DNA from: Poindextera sp035295705
GTDB lineage: Bacteria > Pseudomonadota > Alphaproteobacteria > Caulobacterales > Caulobacteraceae
Assembly (NCBI GenBank): GCA_035295705.1
Contig: DATGIN010000063.1
Location: 1 to 35,803 of the forward strand
Length of the DNA: 35,803 nt
Direction of reading: 5' to 3'
The translations under genes and the position numbers were made by a program. The notes beneath the pieces were generated by a model. That model was not told the DNA's origin and ran no database searches. It saw only the letters and a program-made list of their open reading frames with translations. This document shows, in pieces, positions 24,786 through 32,693 of this stretch. Numbering within the stretch: position 1 is the stretch's first letter; each line of letters begins with the position of its first letter.

Positions 24786-25874
24786 TCAGTGTACGCCCAG
24801 ACTCTCCGCCACCGCCGGATGCACGATCTTGCCGTCGACGATATTTAGGCCGGCGCGCAGGTGCGGATCGCGGTCGAGCGCCTCGCGCCATCCGTGGTCG
24901 GCGAGCGACAGCACGAACGGCAAAGTCGCGTTGTTGAGCGCATAGCCGCTCGTGCGCGCAACGGCGCCCGGCATGTTGGTGACGCCGTAGTGGACGACGC
25001 CGTCCACCACGAAGGTGGGATCGTCATGGGTGGTCGGCCGGCTGGTCTCGAAGCAGCCGCCCTGGTCGATCGAGATGTCGACCACGACCGAGCCCGGCCG
25101 CATCGTCTGAATCATCTTGCGCGTGACCAGCTTGGGCGCCGCCGCCCCGGGCACGAGGACGGCGCCGATGATGAGGTCCGCGCGCGCGACCTCGCGCTCG
25201 ATGTTGTCGAGCGTGGCCGACAGGGTCTGGATTTTGGAGCCGAAGATGAGGTCCAGCTCCTGCAGCCGGCGCAGCGAACGGTCGATGATGGTGACCTGCG
25301 CCTCCATGCCCATCGCCATGCGCGCGGCGTTGGTGCCGGAGACCCCGCCGCCCAGGGTCAGCACCTTGGCCGCCGGCACGCCCGGCACGCCGCCCAACAG
25401 CACGCCGGCGCCGCCCTGTTCCTTCTCCAGGCAGTGGGCGCCGACCTGGATGCTCATGCGGCCCGCCACCTCGCTCATGGGCGACAGCAGCGGCAGGCCG
25501 CCGCGCTCGTCGGTGACCGTCTCGTAGGCGATGCAGACCGCACCGGAGGCCATCAGCCCCTCCGCCTGCGCGCGGTCGGCGGCGAGATGCAGGTAGGTGA
25601 ACAGCACCTGGCCGGGCCGCAGAAGCGCGATCTCCTCCGCTTGCGGCTCCTTCACCTTCACGATCAGCTCGGCGCGTTCGAACACCTCGGCGGCGGTCGC
25701 GGCGATCTCGGCGCCGGCCGTGCGGTAGGCGTCGTCGCCCTCGCCGATGCCGGCGCCGGCCCCGGTCTCGACCAGCACCCGGTGGCCGTGGTGGACCAGC
25801 TCGCGGACCGAGCCCGGAGTCAGGCCGACCCGGCTCTCCTGCACCTTGATCTCCTTCGGCGCGCCGACGAGCAT
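24786..25874 (-). CDS. ald: alanine dehydrogenase
   Basis: A 362-aa NAD-dependent enzyme that interconverts L-alanine and pyruvate plus ammonia. The start MLVGAPKEIKVQE is exactly that of the family. Catalytic K75 (VKVKEP), H96 (YLHLA) and D270 (DISIDQGG) sit at the standard positions, and the nucleotide site GGGVSGTNAA is intact. ATG 25874 is preferred because AAAGGACG lies upstream; an in-frame codon at 25904 would add 10 atypical residues. Divergent from the outer-membrane transporter-like gene with a 90-bp shared promoter region. Confidence 0.95.
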   Translation of the reverse strand: MLVGAPKEIKVQESRVGLTPGSVRELVHHGHRVLVETGAGAGIGEGDDAYRTAGAEIAATAAEVFERAELIVKVKEPQAEEIALLRPGQVLFTYLHLAADRAQAEGLMASGAVCIAYETVTDERGGLPLLSPMSEVAGRMSIQVGAHCLEKEQGGAGVLLGGVPGVPAAKVLTLGGGVSGTNAARMAMGMEAQVTIIDRSLRRLQELDLIFGSKIQTLSATLDNIEREVARADLIIGAVLVPGAAAPKLVTRKMIQTMRPGSVVVDISIDQGGCFETSRPTTHDDPTFVVDGVVHYGVTNMPGAVARTSGYALNNATLPFVLSLADHGWREALDRDPHLRAGLNIVDGKIVHPAVAESLGVH

Positions 25875-25964
25875 GTTGCGTCCTTTCGCCGGAGCGATGA
25901 CCATCGGCCACGAACGCAGCCGGGCGATTCCGACGGCGCGTTCTTAGACCGGTGCGGGGGGAGA

Positions 25965-26846
25965 ATGAACCGACTAGGCTTGGCGTTCGCCGTTGCGCTG
26001 GCGGCGGCATCCGTCGCCGACCTTGCCCGCGCCGAGGACGCGGCGCCGGCCCCGCCGCCGGACAAATCGGCGTTCAACCTGTTCAACCCCACGCCCGCGA
26101 CGGATCTGCGCAGCTTCTGCTCGGACCGGCCGACGAAATCGAACGGTCCCTGCACCGTCGACGCCGGGCAGTTCCAGATCGAGTCCGACGTCGTCAACGT
26201 CACCTACGACACCTCCGGCGGCGCCGACACGACCACGGTCCTCTACACCAACCCGACGCTGAAGCTCGGACTTACCAACACGCTCGACGTCGAGGTGAAC
26301 ATCGCCCCTTACGTCACCGTCACGTCGAAGGATCGCGCGACGGGCAGGACCATGCGCGCGTCTGGGGTGGGCGACCTCTTCCTGCGCGCCAAGCTCAACC
26401 TGATCGGCGACGACGGCGGAAACGTCGCGATCGCGCTCGATCCGTTCGTGAAGGTCCCGACCGCGCCCGAGCCGATCGGCGACGGCGCCGTCGAAGAAGG
26501 CCTCGACGTCCCCATCCAATTCAACCTGCCGGCGGGCTGGCAGCTGTCGCTCGGCCCGGAAGCCGATGGACTGAAGGATGCGCTCGACTCGGGCCAGCAC
26601 CTCAACATCCAGACGCCGCTCAGCCTGAGCCACGCGCTGTCGAAGACCGTGACCGGCTTCGTCGAGCTCTGGGGCGACGAGAACTTCGAGCCCTCCGGCC
26701 ACGTCACCCAGGCCTCGTTCGACCTCGCCGCCGCATGGATTCCCGCCAGGGAGCCGAATTTTCAATTGGACGGCGGCGTCAATCTCGGGCTGAACAATCA
26801 GACGCCCAGGGTCCAGGCCTACGTGGGCGTTTCACACCGATTCTGA
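25965..26846 (+). CDS. outer-membrane transporter-like beta-barrel protein (phenol MetA-type family)
   Basis: A 293-aa protein with a signal peptide to about residue 23 (ARA|ED). Two Cys in FCSDRPTKSNGPCTVDAG precede FQIESDVVNVTYD and repeated amphipathic strands, and the chain ends in VSHRF with a terminal Phe, typical of outer-membrane barrels. This family is annotated as transporter or MetA-pathway protein and is often linked to export or uptake of aromatic or hydrophobic compounds. GGGGGGAGA directly precedes the ATG. It is followed 15 bp later by the DUF35 gene, perhaps as one transcript. Function is not established. Confidence 0.78.
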   Translation: MNRLGLAFAVALAAASVADLARAEDAAPAPPPDKSAFNLFNPTPATDLRSFCSDRPTKSNGPCTVDAGQFQIESDVVNVTYDTSGGADTTTVLYTNPTLKLGLTNTLDVEVNIAPYVTVTSKDRATGRTMRASGVGDLFLRAKLNLIGDDGGNVAIALDPFVKVPTAPEPIGDGAVEEGLDVPIQFNLPAGWQLSLGPEADGLKDALDSGQHLNIQTPLSLSHALSKTVTGFVELWGDENFEPSGHVTQASFDLAAAWIPAREPNFQLDGGVNLGLNNQTPRVQAYVGVSHRF

Positions 26847-26861
26847 CGAGCAAGGATTTCA

Positions 26862-27263
26862 ATGGATAGGATATTGCCCACTCCGACCCCGGAGACGCAG
26901 GAGTTCTGGGACGGGTGCAAGGCGGGCGAGCTTCGCCTGCAGCGCTGCGATGCTTGCAAGAAGCCCTACTTCCCGCCCCGCCCCTTCTGCCCGGTCTGCG
27001 GGTCGCGCGAAGTCTCGACCTTCAAGGCGAGCGGCAAGGGCGTGCTCTGGAGCTACGTGATCAACCATCGGCCGCGCCCCGACATGGGGACCGAGCCGCA
27101 CTCGATCGCGGTCGTGAAGCTCGAGGAGGGCCCGCAGATGATGACCAACATCGTCGGCTGCCCGCAGACGCCCGAGGCGCTCAAGCTCGACATGCCGGTC
27201 GAGGTCAAGTTCCAGACCTTTGGCGAGATCGCGCTGCCGTTGTTCCAGCCGGCGGGAGCCTAG
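26862..27263 (+). CDS. DUF35 Zn-ribbon/OB-fold protein (partner of thiolase)
   Basis: A 133-aa protein. The N-terminal rubredoxin-like zinc ribbon (CDACKKPYFPPRPFCPVCG, four Cys) is followed by an OB-fold (GKGVLWSYVINHRP through FQTFGEI). DUF35 proteins form obligate complexes with degenerate thiolases, for example in steroid side-chain aldolases and BbsAB-type thiolases, where the OB-fold helps bind CoA substrate. The stop is 4 bp before the thiolase-like gene, supporting a two-subunit enzyme. Confidence 0.9.
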   Translation: MDRILPTPTPETQEFWDGCKAGELRLQRCDACKKPYFPPRPFCPVCGSREVSTFKASGKGVLWSYVINHRPRPDMGTEPHSIAVVKLEEGPQMMTNIVGCPQTPEALKLDMPVEVKFQTFGEIALPLFQPAGA

Positions 27264-27267
27264 ACCC

Positions 27268-28416
27268 ATGAAGCAGAAGAGCGTGGCGGTCGTCGGGGCC
27301 GCCGAGACCACCGAGATGGGCCGCATCCCCGACGTGTCGACCATCCAGCTGCACGCGGACGCGGCGCTGAACACGCTGAAGGACGCGGGCCTGAAGCCCG
27401 CCGATATCGACGGCGTGGCCTGCGCGGGCCTCAGCCCGACCGAGCTTGCGTACTACATGGGCATCACGCCGACCTGGGCGGACGGCACGAGCGTCGGCGG
27501 CTGCTCCTTCATGCTGCACGTGCGCCACGCGGCGGCGGCCATCAACGAGGGGCTGTGCAGCACCGTCCTGATCACCCACGGCGAGAGCGGCCGCTCGCGC
27601 GTCGGCGCCGGCGGCTTCCGCGGCGGCGGCGGCAATTCGAGCCTCGCAGGGCAGTTCGAGCAGCCTTACGGGCCGGTCGGGCCGCCCTCGATGTTCACCG
27701 TGCCGGCGCTGCGGTACCTGAAGACCTACGGCCTCACCGAGGAGGACCTGGCCTGGCCGGCGGTCATCCAGCGCGAGTGGGCGGCGAAGAACCCGCGCGC
27801 CACGATGAAGGACCCGATCACCGTCGACGACGTGCTCGACGCGCGGATGATCGCGTATCCCTTCACGCTTCTGATGTGCTGCCTGGTGACCGACGGCGGC
27901 GGCGCCCTGATCCTGACCAGCGCCGAGCGGGCCAAGGACTTCCCGACCAAGCCGATCTACGTGCTCGGGACAGGCGAGAGCGTCGAGACGCCGATGGTCA
28001 GCCAGATGGAGGATTTCACGAGCTCGAAGGCGTTCCGCGTCTCGGGAAAGAAGGCCTTCGCCGAAGCCGGCATCAGCCACGGCGACGTCGACCATCTGAT
28101 GATCTACGACGCTTTCTCGCACCTGCCGCTCTACGGGCTCGAGGACCTCGGCTTCTGCAAGCCCGGCGAGGCGGCCGCCTTCATCCGTGAGCGGAACACC
28201 GCCGAAGGCGGCAAGCTGCCGCTGAACACCAACGGCGGCGGGCTCTCGTACATGCACTCCGGCATGTACGGCATGTACGCCATGCAGGAGAGCATCCGCC
28301 AGCTGCGCGGTATCGCCCCGGCGCAGGTGCCGAACGCCAAGATCTCCATCGCGCACGGCGTCGGCGGCATGTTCGGCGCCTCCGGCACGGTGGTGTTCTC
28401 GAACGAGGCGCCCTAG
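27268..28416 (+). CDS. thiolase-family acyltransferase/aldolase subunit (SCPx/BbsB-like)
   Basis: A 382-aa thiolase-fold protein of the lipid-transfer/SCPx group. Cys79 lies in the nucleophile region (SVGGCSFMLH). The usual GHP motif is replaced by NTNGGGLSYMHSGMYG (H330), and the second catalytic Cys position is His (H363 in IAHGVGGMFG), as in BbsB-type enzymes. With the adjacent DUF35 protein it probably forms a heteromeric thiolase or retro-aldol lyase for branched, aromatic or steroid acyl-CoA. Typical relatives have HPGMYG, and the Pro to Ser change in MHSG is notable. Substrate unknown. Confidence 0.88.
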   Translation: MKQKSVAVVGAAETTEMGRIPDVSTIQLHADAALNTLKDAGLKPADIDGVACAGLSPTELAYYMGITPTWADGTSVGGCSFMLHVRHAAAAINEGLCSTVLITHGESGRSRVGAGGFRGGGGNSSLAGQFEQPYGPVGPPSMFTVPALRYLKTYGLTEEDLAWPAVIQREWAAKNPRATMKDPITVDDVLDARMIAYPFTLLMCCLVTDGGGALILTSAERAKDFPTKPIYVLGTGESVETPMVSQMEDFTSSKAFRVSGKKAFAEAGISHGDVDHLMIYDAFSHLPLYGLEDLGFCKPGEAAAFIRERNTAEGGKLPLNTNGGGLSYMHSGMYGMYAMQESIRQLRGIAPAQVPNAKISIAHGVGGMFGASGTVVFSNEAP

Positions 28417-28461
28417 GGCCGCAACGTTTAGCGCATCGCAGCGAGTCTGCGGGTAAGGTCG

Positions 28462-28486
28462 CCTCCCCCGTCTCAAAGGGGGAAGG
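28462..28486. repeat. single REP-like palindromic element
   Basis: CCTCCCCC at 28462-28469 faces GGGGGAAGG at 28478-28486 across an 8-nt loop (5-bp GC core, one mismatch, then three pairs), followed by GTGGCCCGCG. The form resembles dispersed palindromic repeats of high-GC alphaproteobacteria, from memory of such genomes. Only one copy is seen in this window. It lies 46 bp after the thiolase-like gene and may also terminate transcription. Confidence 0.4.
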
Positions 28487-28498
28487 TGGCCCGCGATC

Positions 28499-29392
28499 TT
28501 GTCCGGTACCGCGCGACGAAGGCGAAGGAGGCGGCGGCGCGTTCTGCGCGTCATGTCGAGCGGGCTCGTCGCGCTTGGCTTGGCCGGCTGCGCGGCGTTC
28601 GCGTTGCGGCACGAGTTGTTCGGCGACGCCAGGAACTGCGCCTGGCCGGGAATCTACGAGCCGGCGGCGCGCGCCAACGCGGCCTCGATCGCGACCCTGC
28701 CGCTGAACGTGTTCGGCAGGGACGAGGCCGGCTGGGCGCCCTATGCGCCGGCGATCGCGCACGCCGCCGGGACCGCCTGCCCGGCCGCCACGCCGGGGTT
28801 CGCCTGGTCGCTGGCCTATTGGCAGTTCCGGCACGGCCTGACGCCGCATGGTGCGGTCGACCAGCCGACGGTGGCGGCGATGAAAGCCGGCTGGCAACGG
28901 GCCCGGCCGTTCGTGCGCCAGCGCGAGAGCGGCGCCCCCTGTCCGGACCCGCCGACAGACCTCGTCGCCCTGACTCCTGAGGAGAGCCGCGCCGACAGAC
29001 CCGTGGTGCTGCGGCCAGCCGCCCTTGCGGCGCTCCGGCGCATGGTCGCGGCCGCGCGGCGCGAGCAGCCGGAGATCGCCGCCGACCCGAAGCTGCTCAC
29101 CGTCTTTTCCGGCTATCGCGATCCCGTCGCGGACGCGGTGCGCTGCGAAGCGCAGGAAAACTGCCAGGGGCTGGTGCGCGCCACTTGCTCGGCGCACCGA
29201 ACCGGTCTCGCGGTCGACCTCTACCTTGGCTCCGCGCCAGGCTTCGCCGCCGACTCGTCTGACCCGGCCAACCGCCTCTATCAGTCCCGGACGCCCGCCT
29301 ATCGCTGGCTTGTCGCGAACGCCGGCCGCTTCGGCTTCGTCAACTACGTCTACGAGCCGTGGCATTGGGAGTGGACCGGGGCGCAGCCTTAG
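28499..29392 (+). CDS. M15 (VanY-type) D-alanyl-D-alanine carboxypeptidase lipoprotein
   Basis: A 297-aa exported peptidase. An Arg-rich N-terminus is followed by the hydrophobic LVALGLAGC lipobox (Cys31), predicting a lipoprotein. A peptidoglycan-binding-like segment spans about 95-130 (WQFRHGLTPHGAVDQPTVAAM). The C-terminal M15 domain has zinc ligands H233 and D240 in SAHRTGLAVD, then E286 and H289 in EPWHWEW. It trims peptidoglycan peptides. TTG 28499 is chosen because it gives a positively charged n-region and follows GGAAGGTGG; ATG 28553 would leave no charge before the core. The 3' end overlaps the convergent DUF1801 gene by 53 bp. Confidence 0.85.
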   Translation: MSGTARRRRRRRRRVLRVMSSGLVALGLAGCAAFALRHELFGDARNCAWPGIYEPAARANAASIATLPLNVFGRDEAGWAPYAPAIAHAAGTACPAATPGFAWSLAYWQFRHGLTPHGAVDQPTVAAMKAGWQRARPFVRQRESGAPCPDPPTDLVALTPEESRADRPVVLRPAALAALRRMVAAARREQPEIAADPKLLTVFSGYRDPVADAVRCEAQENCQGLVRATCSAHRTGLAVDLYLGSAPGFAADSSDPANRLYQSRTPAYRWLVANAGRFGFVNYVYEPWHWEWTGAQP

Positions 29393-29747
29393 CCGCCGCA
29401 CGCGCCGCTTTGGCGCGCGCCACCCGCTCGATCAGCGCCTCTGGAACCGGCTCGTCCAGGCGAAAGCGCAGCGTGCCCCTGCCGCTCCGACGCCGCGCAA
29501 CGTCCTCGCCCAGCGCGGCGGCGGCCTCGTCGCCGACCGGATAGAGCGAATAGTGCTCCGGCCAGGCGGCGAACCAGATCGCGATCCGTCCGCCGACCCG
29601 GTAGGCGGGAATCTTGTAGGAGATGATCTCCTCCGCGTCCGGCAACGCGCGCCGGATTGCCGCGCGCACGGTCTCGAGCGCGCCCCGTATGCCCTCCGGC
29701 CGGGCCGCGATGTAGGCGTCGACAGAGGCCGTGTCCGCCTTGGGCAT
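29340..29747 (-). CDS. DUF1801 (YdhG-type) protein
   Basis: A 135-aa protein of the DUF1801/iron-chaperone-like family. The core VDAYIAARPEGIRGALETVRAAIRRALPDAEEIISYKIPAYRVGG and WPEHYSLYPVG is characteristic. The C-terminus is Ala/Arg-rich, and its last 53 bp overlap the end of the VanY gene. It starts 2 bp after the GFA gene, so the two probably form an operon. Molecular role is not established; the iron-chaperone name comes from distant relatives. Confidence 0.82.
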   Translation of the reverse strand: MPKADTASVDAYIAARPEGIRGALETVRAAIRRALPDAEEIISYKIPAYRVGGRIAIWFAAWPEHYSLYPVGDEAAAALGEDVARRRSGRGTLRFRLDEPVPEALIERVARAKAARAAAKAAPRSTPNATARRRS

Positions 29748-29749
29748 GG

Positions 29750-30253
29750 CTAGAACATCGGCTCGAGCGAGCGGCGCTTCTTGCGCTTGGGCCGCTCCCA
29801 GAGGACTCCGGGATAGCCCTTCAAGGGGCTGAGCGGTTCTCCTGACCAGGTCCACTCCGCCCGCTCGTGCATGAACATGTGGTAGCGCGGCTCGCGGCCG
29901 GTGCGGCTCTGAAAGAGCGCGCGCGGGATGTTCACGATCTTGGGCGAGCGCGGCCGTTCGTAGAGCACCGGCGTCCCGCAGACCCCGCAGAAGCTGCGCA
30001 CCGCGCCCGTCTCGGGGTCCGCGTAGCGGCGAAGCCCCTGGGCGCCCGCGAGCAGGCGGAAGCGGCTCTTCCAGCTCCCGACGTAGGTCGCATAGGCGCA
30101 GCCCTGGGCGTGGCGGCTGGCCGCGGAGTGGTCATGCCAGGCCCAGATGGCCGGTACGTCGATCTCCAGCTGCACCGCGCCGCAGACGCAGCCGCCCTTC
30201 GCCTTTTCGGGCGGCGCCTTGCGCACCTTGGGCGGGGTTTCCGCTTGGCCCAT
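29750..30253 (-). CDS. GFA/CENP-V-fold protein
   Basis: A 167-aa protein of the glutathione-dependent formaldehyde-activating (GFA) superfamily. The first zinc pair is C22/C24 (GGCVCGAV) and the last pair is C89/C92 (FCGVCGTP). The usual CHCxxCRR block is replaced by WHDHSAASRHAQG, with His in place of Cys, so the second zinc site is altered. GGGAAG lies before the ATG. Function in aldehyde-thiol chemistry is a family guess; this His-variant subgroup is uncharacterised as far as I know. Confidence 0.85.
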   Translation of the reverse strand: MGQAETPPKVRKAPPEKAKGGCVCGAVQLEIDVPAIWAWHDHSAASRHAQGCAYATYVGSWKSRFRLLAGAQGLRRYADPETGAVRSFCGVCGTPVLYERPRSPKIVNIPRALFQSRTGREPRYHMFMHERAEWTWSGEPLSPLKGYPGVLWERPKRKKRRSLEPMF

Positions 30254-30330
30254 GCTTGTCTTCCCGGAACTCGATCTCGAAACCCGGGCAGCTTAACCCG
30301 AACCGCGGGGCCCTTCTTGTCAGGATGCGG

Positions 30331-30954
30331 TCAGGGCTGCGCGCACTTGGAGCGATCGCCGGCCTTGCAGGCGGCGACGGCGGACTTCCAGGCGTCCTGC
30401 GCCGCCGCGGCAGCCGCCTGGTCCGCCGCAAGCTTGGCGTTGTAGGCGGCGAGTTCGGCCGCGTAGGCTTCCTGGTCGGCCGCCTTCCTCGCCTGGAACG
30501 AGGCAAGCTCGGTCTGATACCGCGCCTGGCTCGCCTGCAGCTCGGCGTTCACCGCCGCATTCCGCGCCGCGACCTGAGCGTTCAACGCCGTGTCGCGGTT
30601 GACGGTCGGGCCGTGCGGCGGCGGCACGTCGACGTCGAGCGCGTAGGCGCGGACTTCGGCGGCCTCCGGATCGCTCGGGCTGATGGCGAGCGCCGCGCGC
30701 GCGTCGGCCAGCGCATCGTCGCCCTGCCCCAGCAGCAGCCGCGCCTCCGCCCGCTTGACCAGCGCCAGTTCCTGGTTCGCCGAGCTCAGCACCCCGCTCG
30801 ACAGCGCCGCCGAGAGCAGACGGGCGGCCGCCTCCGCATCATGCCGGTTGAGGGCGAAGAGCCCGTCGGACAGGTCGGCGACCGGGTCGGCCACGGCGGC
30901 GCTTGCGGCGAACGCCGTCACGGCGGCGGCCGCCATCAAGAGATGAGGTTTCAT
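30331..30954 (-). CDS. periplasmic helical-repeat/coiled-coil protein of unknown function
   Basis: A 207-aa protein. Residues 1-22 are a signal peptide (ASAAVADP region). Residues 25-110 form a TPR-like helical stretch (DGLFALNRHDAEAAARLLSAAL, then RAEARLLLGQGDDALADARAALAISPSDPEA). Residues about 120-195 are an Ala/Gln/Tyr-rich coiled coil with repeats such as FQARKAADQEAYAAELAAYNAKLAADQ, and two Cys lie near the end. GGGGGAAG precedes the ATG. Probably a structural or scaffold protein in the periplasm; no enzyme motif is seen. Confidence 0.7.
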   Translation of the reverse strand: MKPHLLMAAAAVTAFAASAAVADPVADLSDGLFALNRHDAEAAARLLSAALSSGVLSSANQELALVKRAEARLLLGQGDDALADARAALAISPSDPEAAEVRAYALDVDVPPPHGPTVNRDTALNAQVAARNAAVNAELQASQARYQTELASFQARKAADQEAYAAELAAYNAKLAADQAAAAAAQDAWKSAVAACKAGDRSKCAQP

Positions 30955-31111
30955 GAAAGCTTCCCCCTGACTCGAAATCGACGCCCATCCGAGCTCCGGA
31001 CGACGACCACGCCCATGATCGCGGTCAATAGGGCGCCGTTGTGGCGACACGCGCTCGCGGGCGGCGCGTGCGTGCTAAAGGCGGGGGAGTCGAGATGAAG
31101 AGGCGCGCGCC

Positions 31112-32353
31112 ATGACCGAGACGGTGATCCACGCTGGCGCGCTGCTGGCCGAGCCGGGGCAGCCGCCGAAGCGCCAGCAGAGCGTGCGCATCGCGGGCGA
31201 CAAGATCGCAGCTGTCGCCGATGGGTTCGTCGATCCGCCCGACGGCGCGGACGTGATCGACCTGAAGGACAGCTTCGTGCTCCCGGGCTTGATCGACTGT
31301 CACGTGCACCTCACGCTGCAATTCGGGCCGCGCTACCAGATGGGCATGGTGGCCGACTCCGATCCGAAGATCGGGCTGGACGGCGCTCACCGCGCGCGGC
31401 TCACCCTCGAGGCCGGGTTCACCACCGTCCGCGACGTCGGCGCGCAGAAGCCTGAGGTGATCTTCGCGCTGCGCGACGCGATCGCCGAGGGCAAGGTCCC
31501 TGGCCCGCGCGTGCTCTGCGTCGGCTGTATCCTTTCGCCCACCGGCGGCCACGGGCAGGTGTACGGCTTCCGCCGCGACGTTTGCGAGTGCGTGCAGTCG
31601 AATCTTGGGGTCTGCGATGGACCGGACGACTGCCGCCGCGCCGTTCGCCGCCAAGTCGCCATGGGCGCCGATGCGATCAAGATCGTCGCCACCGGCGGGG
31701 TCCTGTCCAACATCGCGGCCGGGATCGATCAGCAGTTCACGACGCCCGAGATCGATACCCTGGTCGAAACCGCGCATCACCTCGGGCGGCGGATCTCCGC
31801 CCACGCGCACGGGACGGCCGGGATCAACGCGGCGTTGCGCGCCGGCATCGATTCGATCGAGCACGGCAGCTTCATGGACGATGAGTCGATCAGGCTCTTC
31901 CTCGAAAAGGGCGCCTTCCATACGCCGACGGTTATCGCCGGCATGACGGCGCTAGAGATGGCCAGGAGCGGCGGGATCATGACCAAGGCGCAGGCCGAGA
32001 AGGCGCTCCAGGTCGGCGAGCGGATCAAGACGGCGCTGACGAAGTCCTACCAGGCGGGCGTCAAGATCAGCTTCGGCACCGACATGGGCGTCGGTCCGCA
32101 CGGCCAGAACGCGCGCGAGTTCGGCTACATGGTCGAGTGCGGCATGACGCCGGCCGACGCGATCAAGGCCGCGACCGTCACCGCCGCCGAGCTGCTGAAC
32201 CTCTCCGACCTCGTCGGAAGCCTCGTCCCCGGGAAGTCAGCCGACCTCATCGCGGTCGCGGGCGACCCGTTGCGCGACGTCGGCGAGCTCGAGCGCGTCC
32301 AGTTCGTCATGGCCCGCGGCGAGGTTGCGAAGGCGGTCGCCTCCGCCCGCTAG
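31112..32353 (+). CDS. amidohydrolase, Xaa-dipeptidase-like metallohydrolase
   Basis: A 413-aa amidohydrolase-superfamily enzyme. Metal ligands are visible: H64 and H66 (IDCHVHL), K190 for carboxylation (AIKIVATGG), H231 (SAHAHG), H251 (SIEHGSF) and D324 (FGTDMG), a binuclear-site set. The sequence resembles the Caulobacter Cc2672-type group that cleaves dipeptides or N-acyl amino acids with C-terminal Arg/Lys; that specificity is inferred only from resemblance. No signal peptide. Divergent from the coiled-coil gene (157 bp gap) and convergent with the small winged-helix gene. Confidence 0.9.
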   Translation: MTETVIHAGALLAEPGQPPKRQQSVRIAGDKIAAVADGFVDPPDGADVIDLKDSFVLPGLIDCHVHLTLQFGPRYQMGMVADSDPKIGLDGAHRARLTLEAGFTTVRDVGAQKPEVIFALRDAIAEGKVPGPRVLCVGCILSPTGGHGQVYGFRRDVCECVQSNLGVCDGPDDCRRAVRRQVAMGADAIKIVATGGVLSNIAAGIDQQFTTPEIDTLVETAHHLGRRISAHAHGTAGINAALRAGIDSIEHGSFMDDESIRLFLEKGAFHTPTVIAGMTALEMARSGGIMTKAQAEKALQVGERIKTALTKSYQAGVKISFGTDMGVGPHGQNAREFGYMVECGMTPADAIKAATVTAAELLNLSDLVGSLVPGKSADLIAVAGDPLRDVGELERVQFVMARGEVAKAVASAR

Positions 32354-32361
32354 CGACCAGG

Positions 32362-32613
32362 TCAGGCCCCGGCGAGCGCGCGGCGGCCCGCCGGCGTCAG
32401 GGCGATGAAGGTCGCGCCGCTCTCGCGGCGGCGTTCGACGAAGCCGCGGTCGATCGCGTCCTCCCAGACGGTGAGCCTGGGGCAGGAGGTGCGCCAGAAC
32501 TCCATCACCTCGGCGTAGGCGCGGGGCTCGGCGTCCAGCCAGTGCAGGAAGTCGATGATGAGGGGTTGGATGATGGCGTCGGGGTTTGCGCCCGATGCGA
32601 GCGTGGTCGGCAT
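32362..32613 (-). CDS. small winged-helix-like conserved protein
   Basis: An 83-aa protein with the conserved block QPLIIDFLHWLDAEPRAYAEVMEFWRTSCPRLTVWEDAIDRGFVERR, followed by a beta-hairpin-like LTPAGRRALA end. The pattern suits a small winged-helix (MarR-like) domain. Similar small proteins occur across alphaproteobacteria without assigned function. ATG 32613 has AAGGAG 6 bp upstream; a codon at 32649 is also in frame. It may be a transcriptional regulator but lacks an obvious effector domain. Confidence 0.72.
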   Translation of the reverse strand: MPTTLASGANPDAIIQPLIIDFLHWLDAEPRAYAEVMEFWRTSCPRLTVWEDAIDRGFVERRRESGATFIALTPAGRRALAGA

Positions 32614-32693
32614 GGCCGTCTCCTTCAGCGCCTTCTCGGCGAGGCGCACAGGGCCCCGTCGCGTCGCGATGCGCCTGAGCTAGGCGCGGCGGC

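Noticed and set aside
24861..25964. The long in-frame extension upstream of the outer-membrane transporter-like gene
   Set aside because: It runs antisense through alanine dehydrogenase. ATG 25965 has a ribosome binding site and begins a proper signal peptide.
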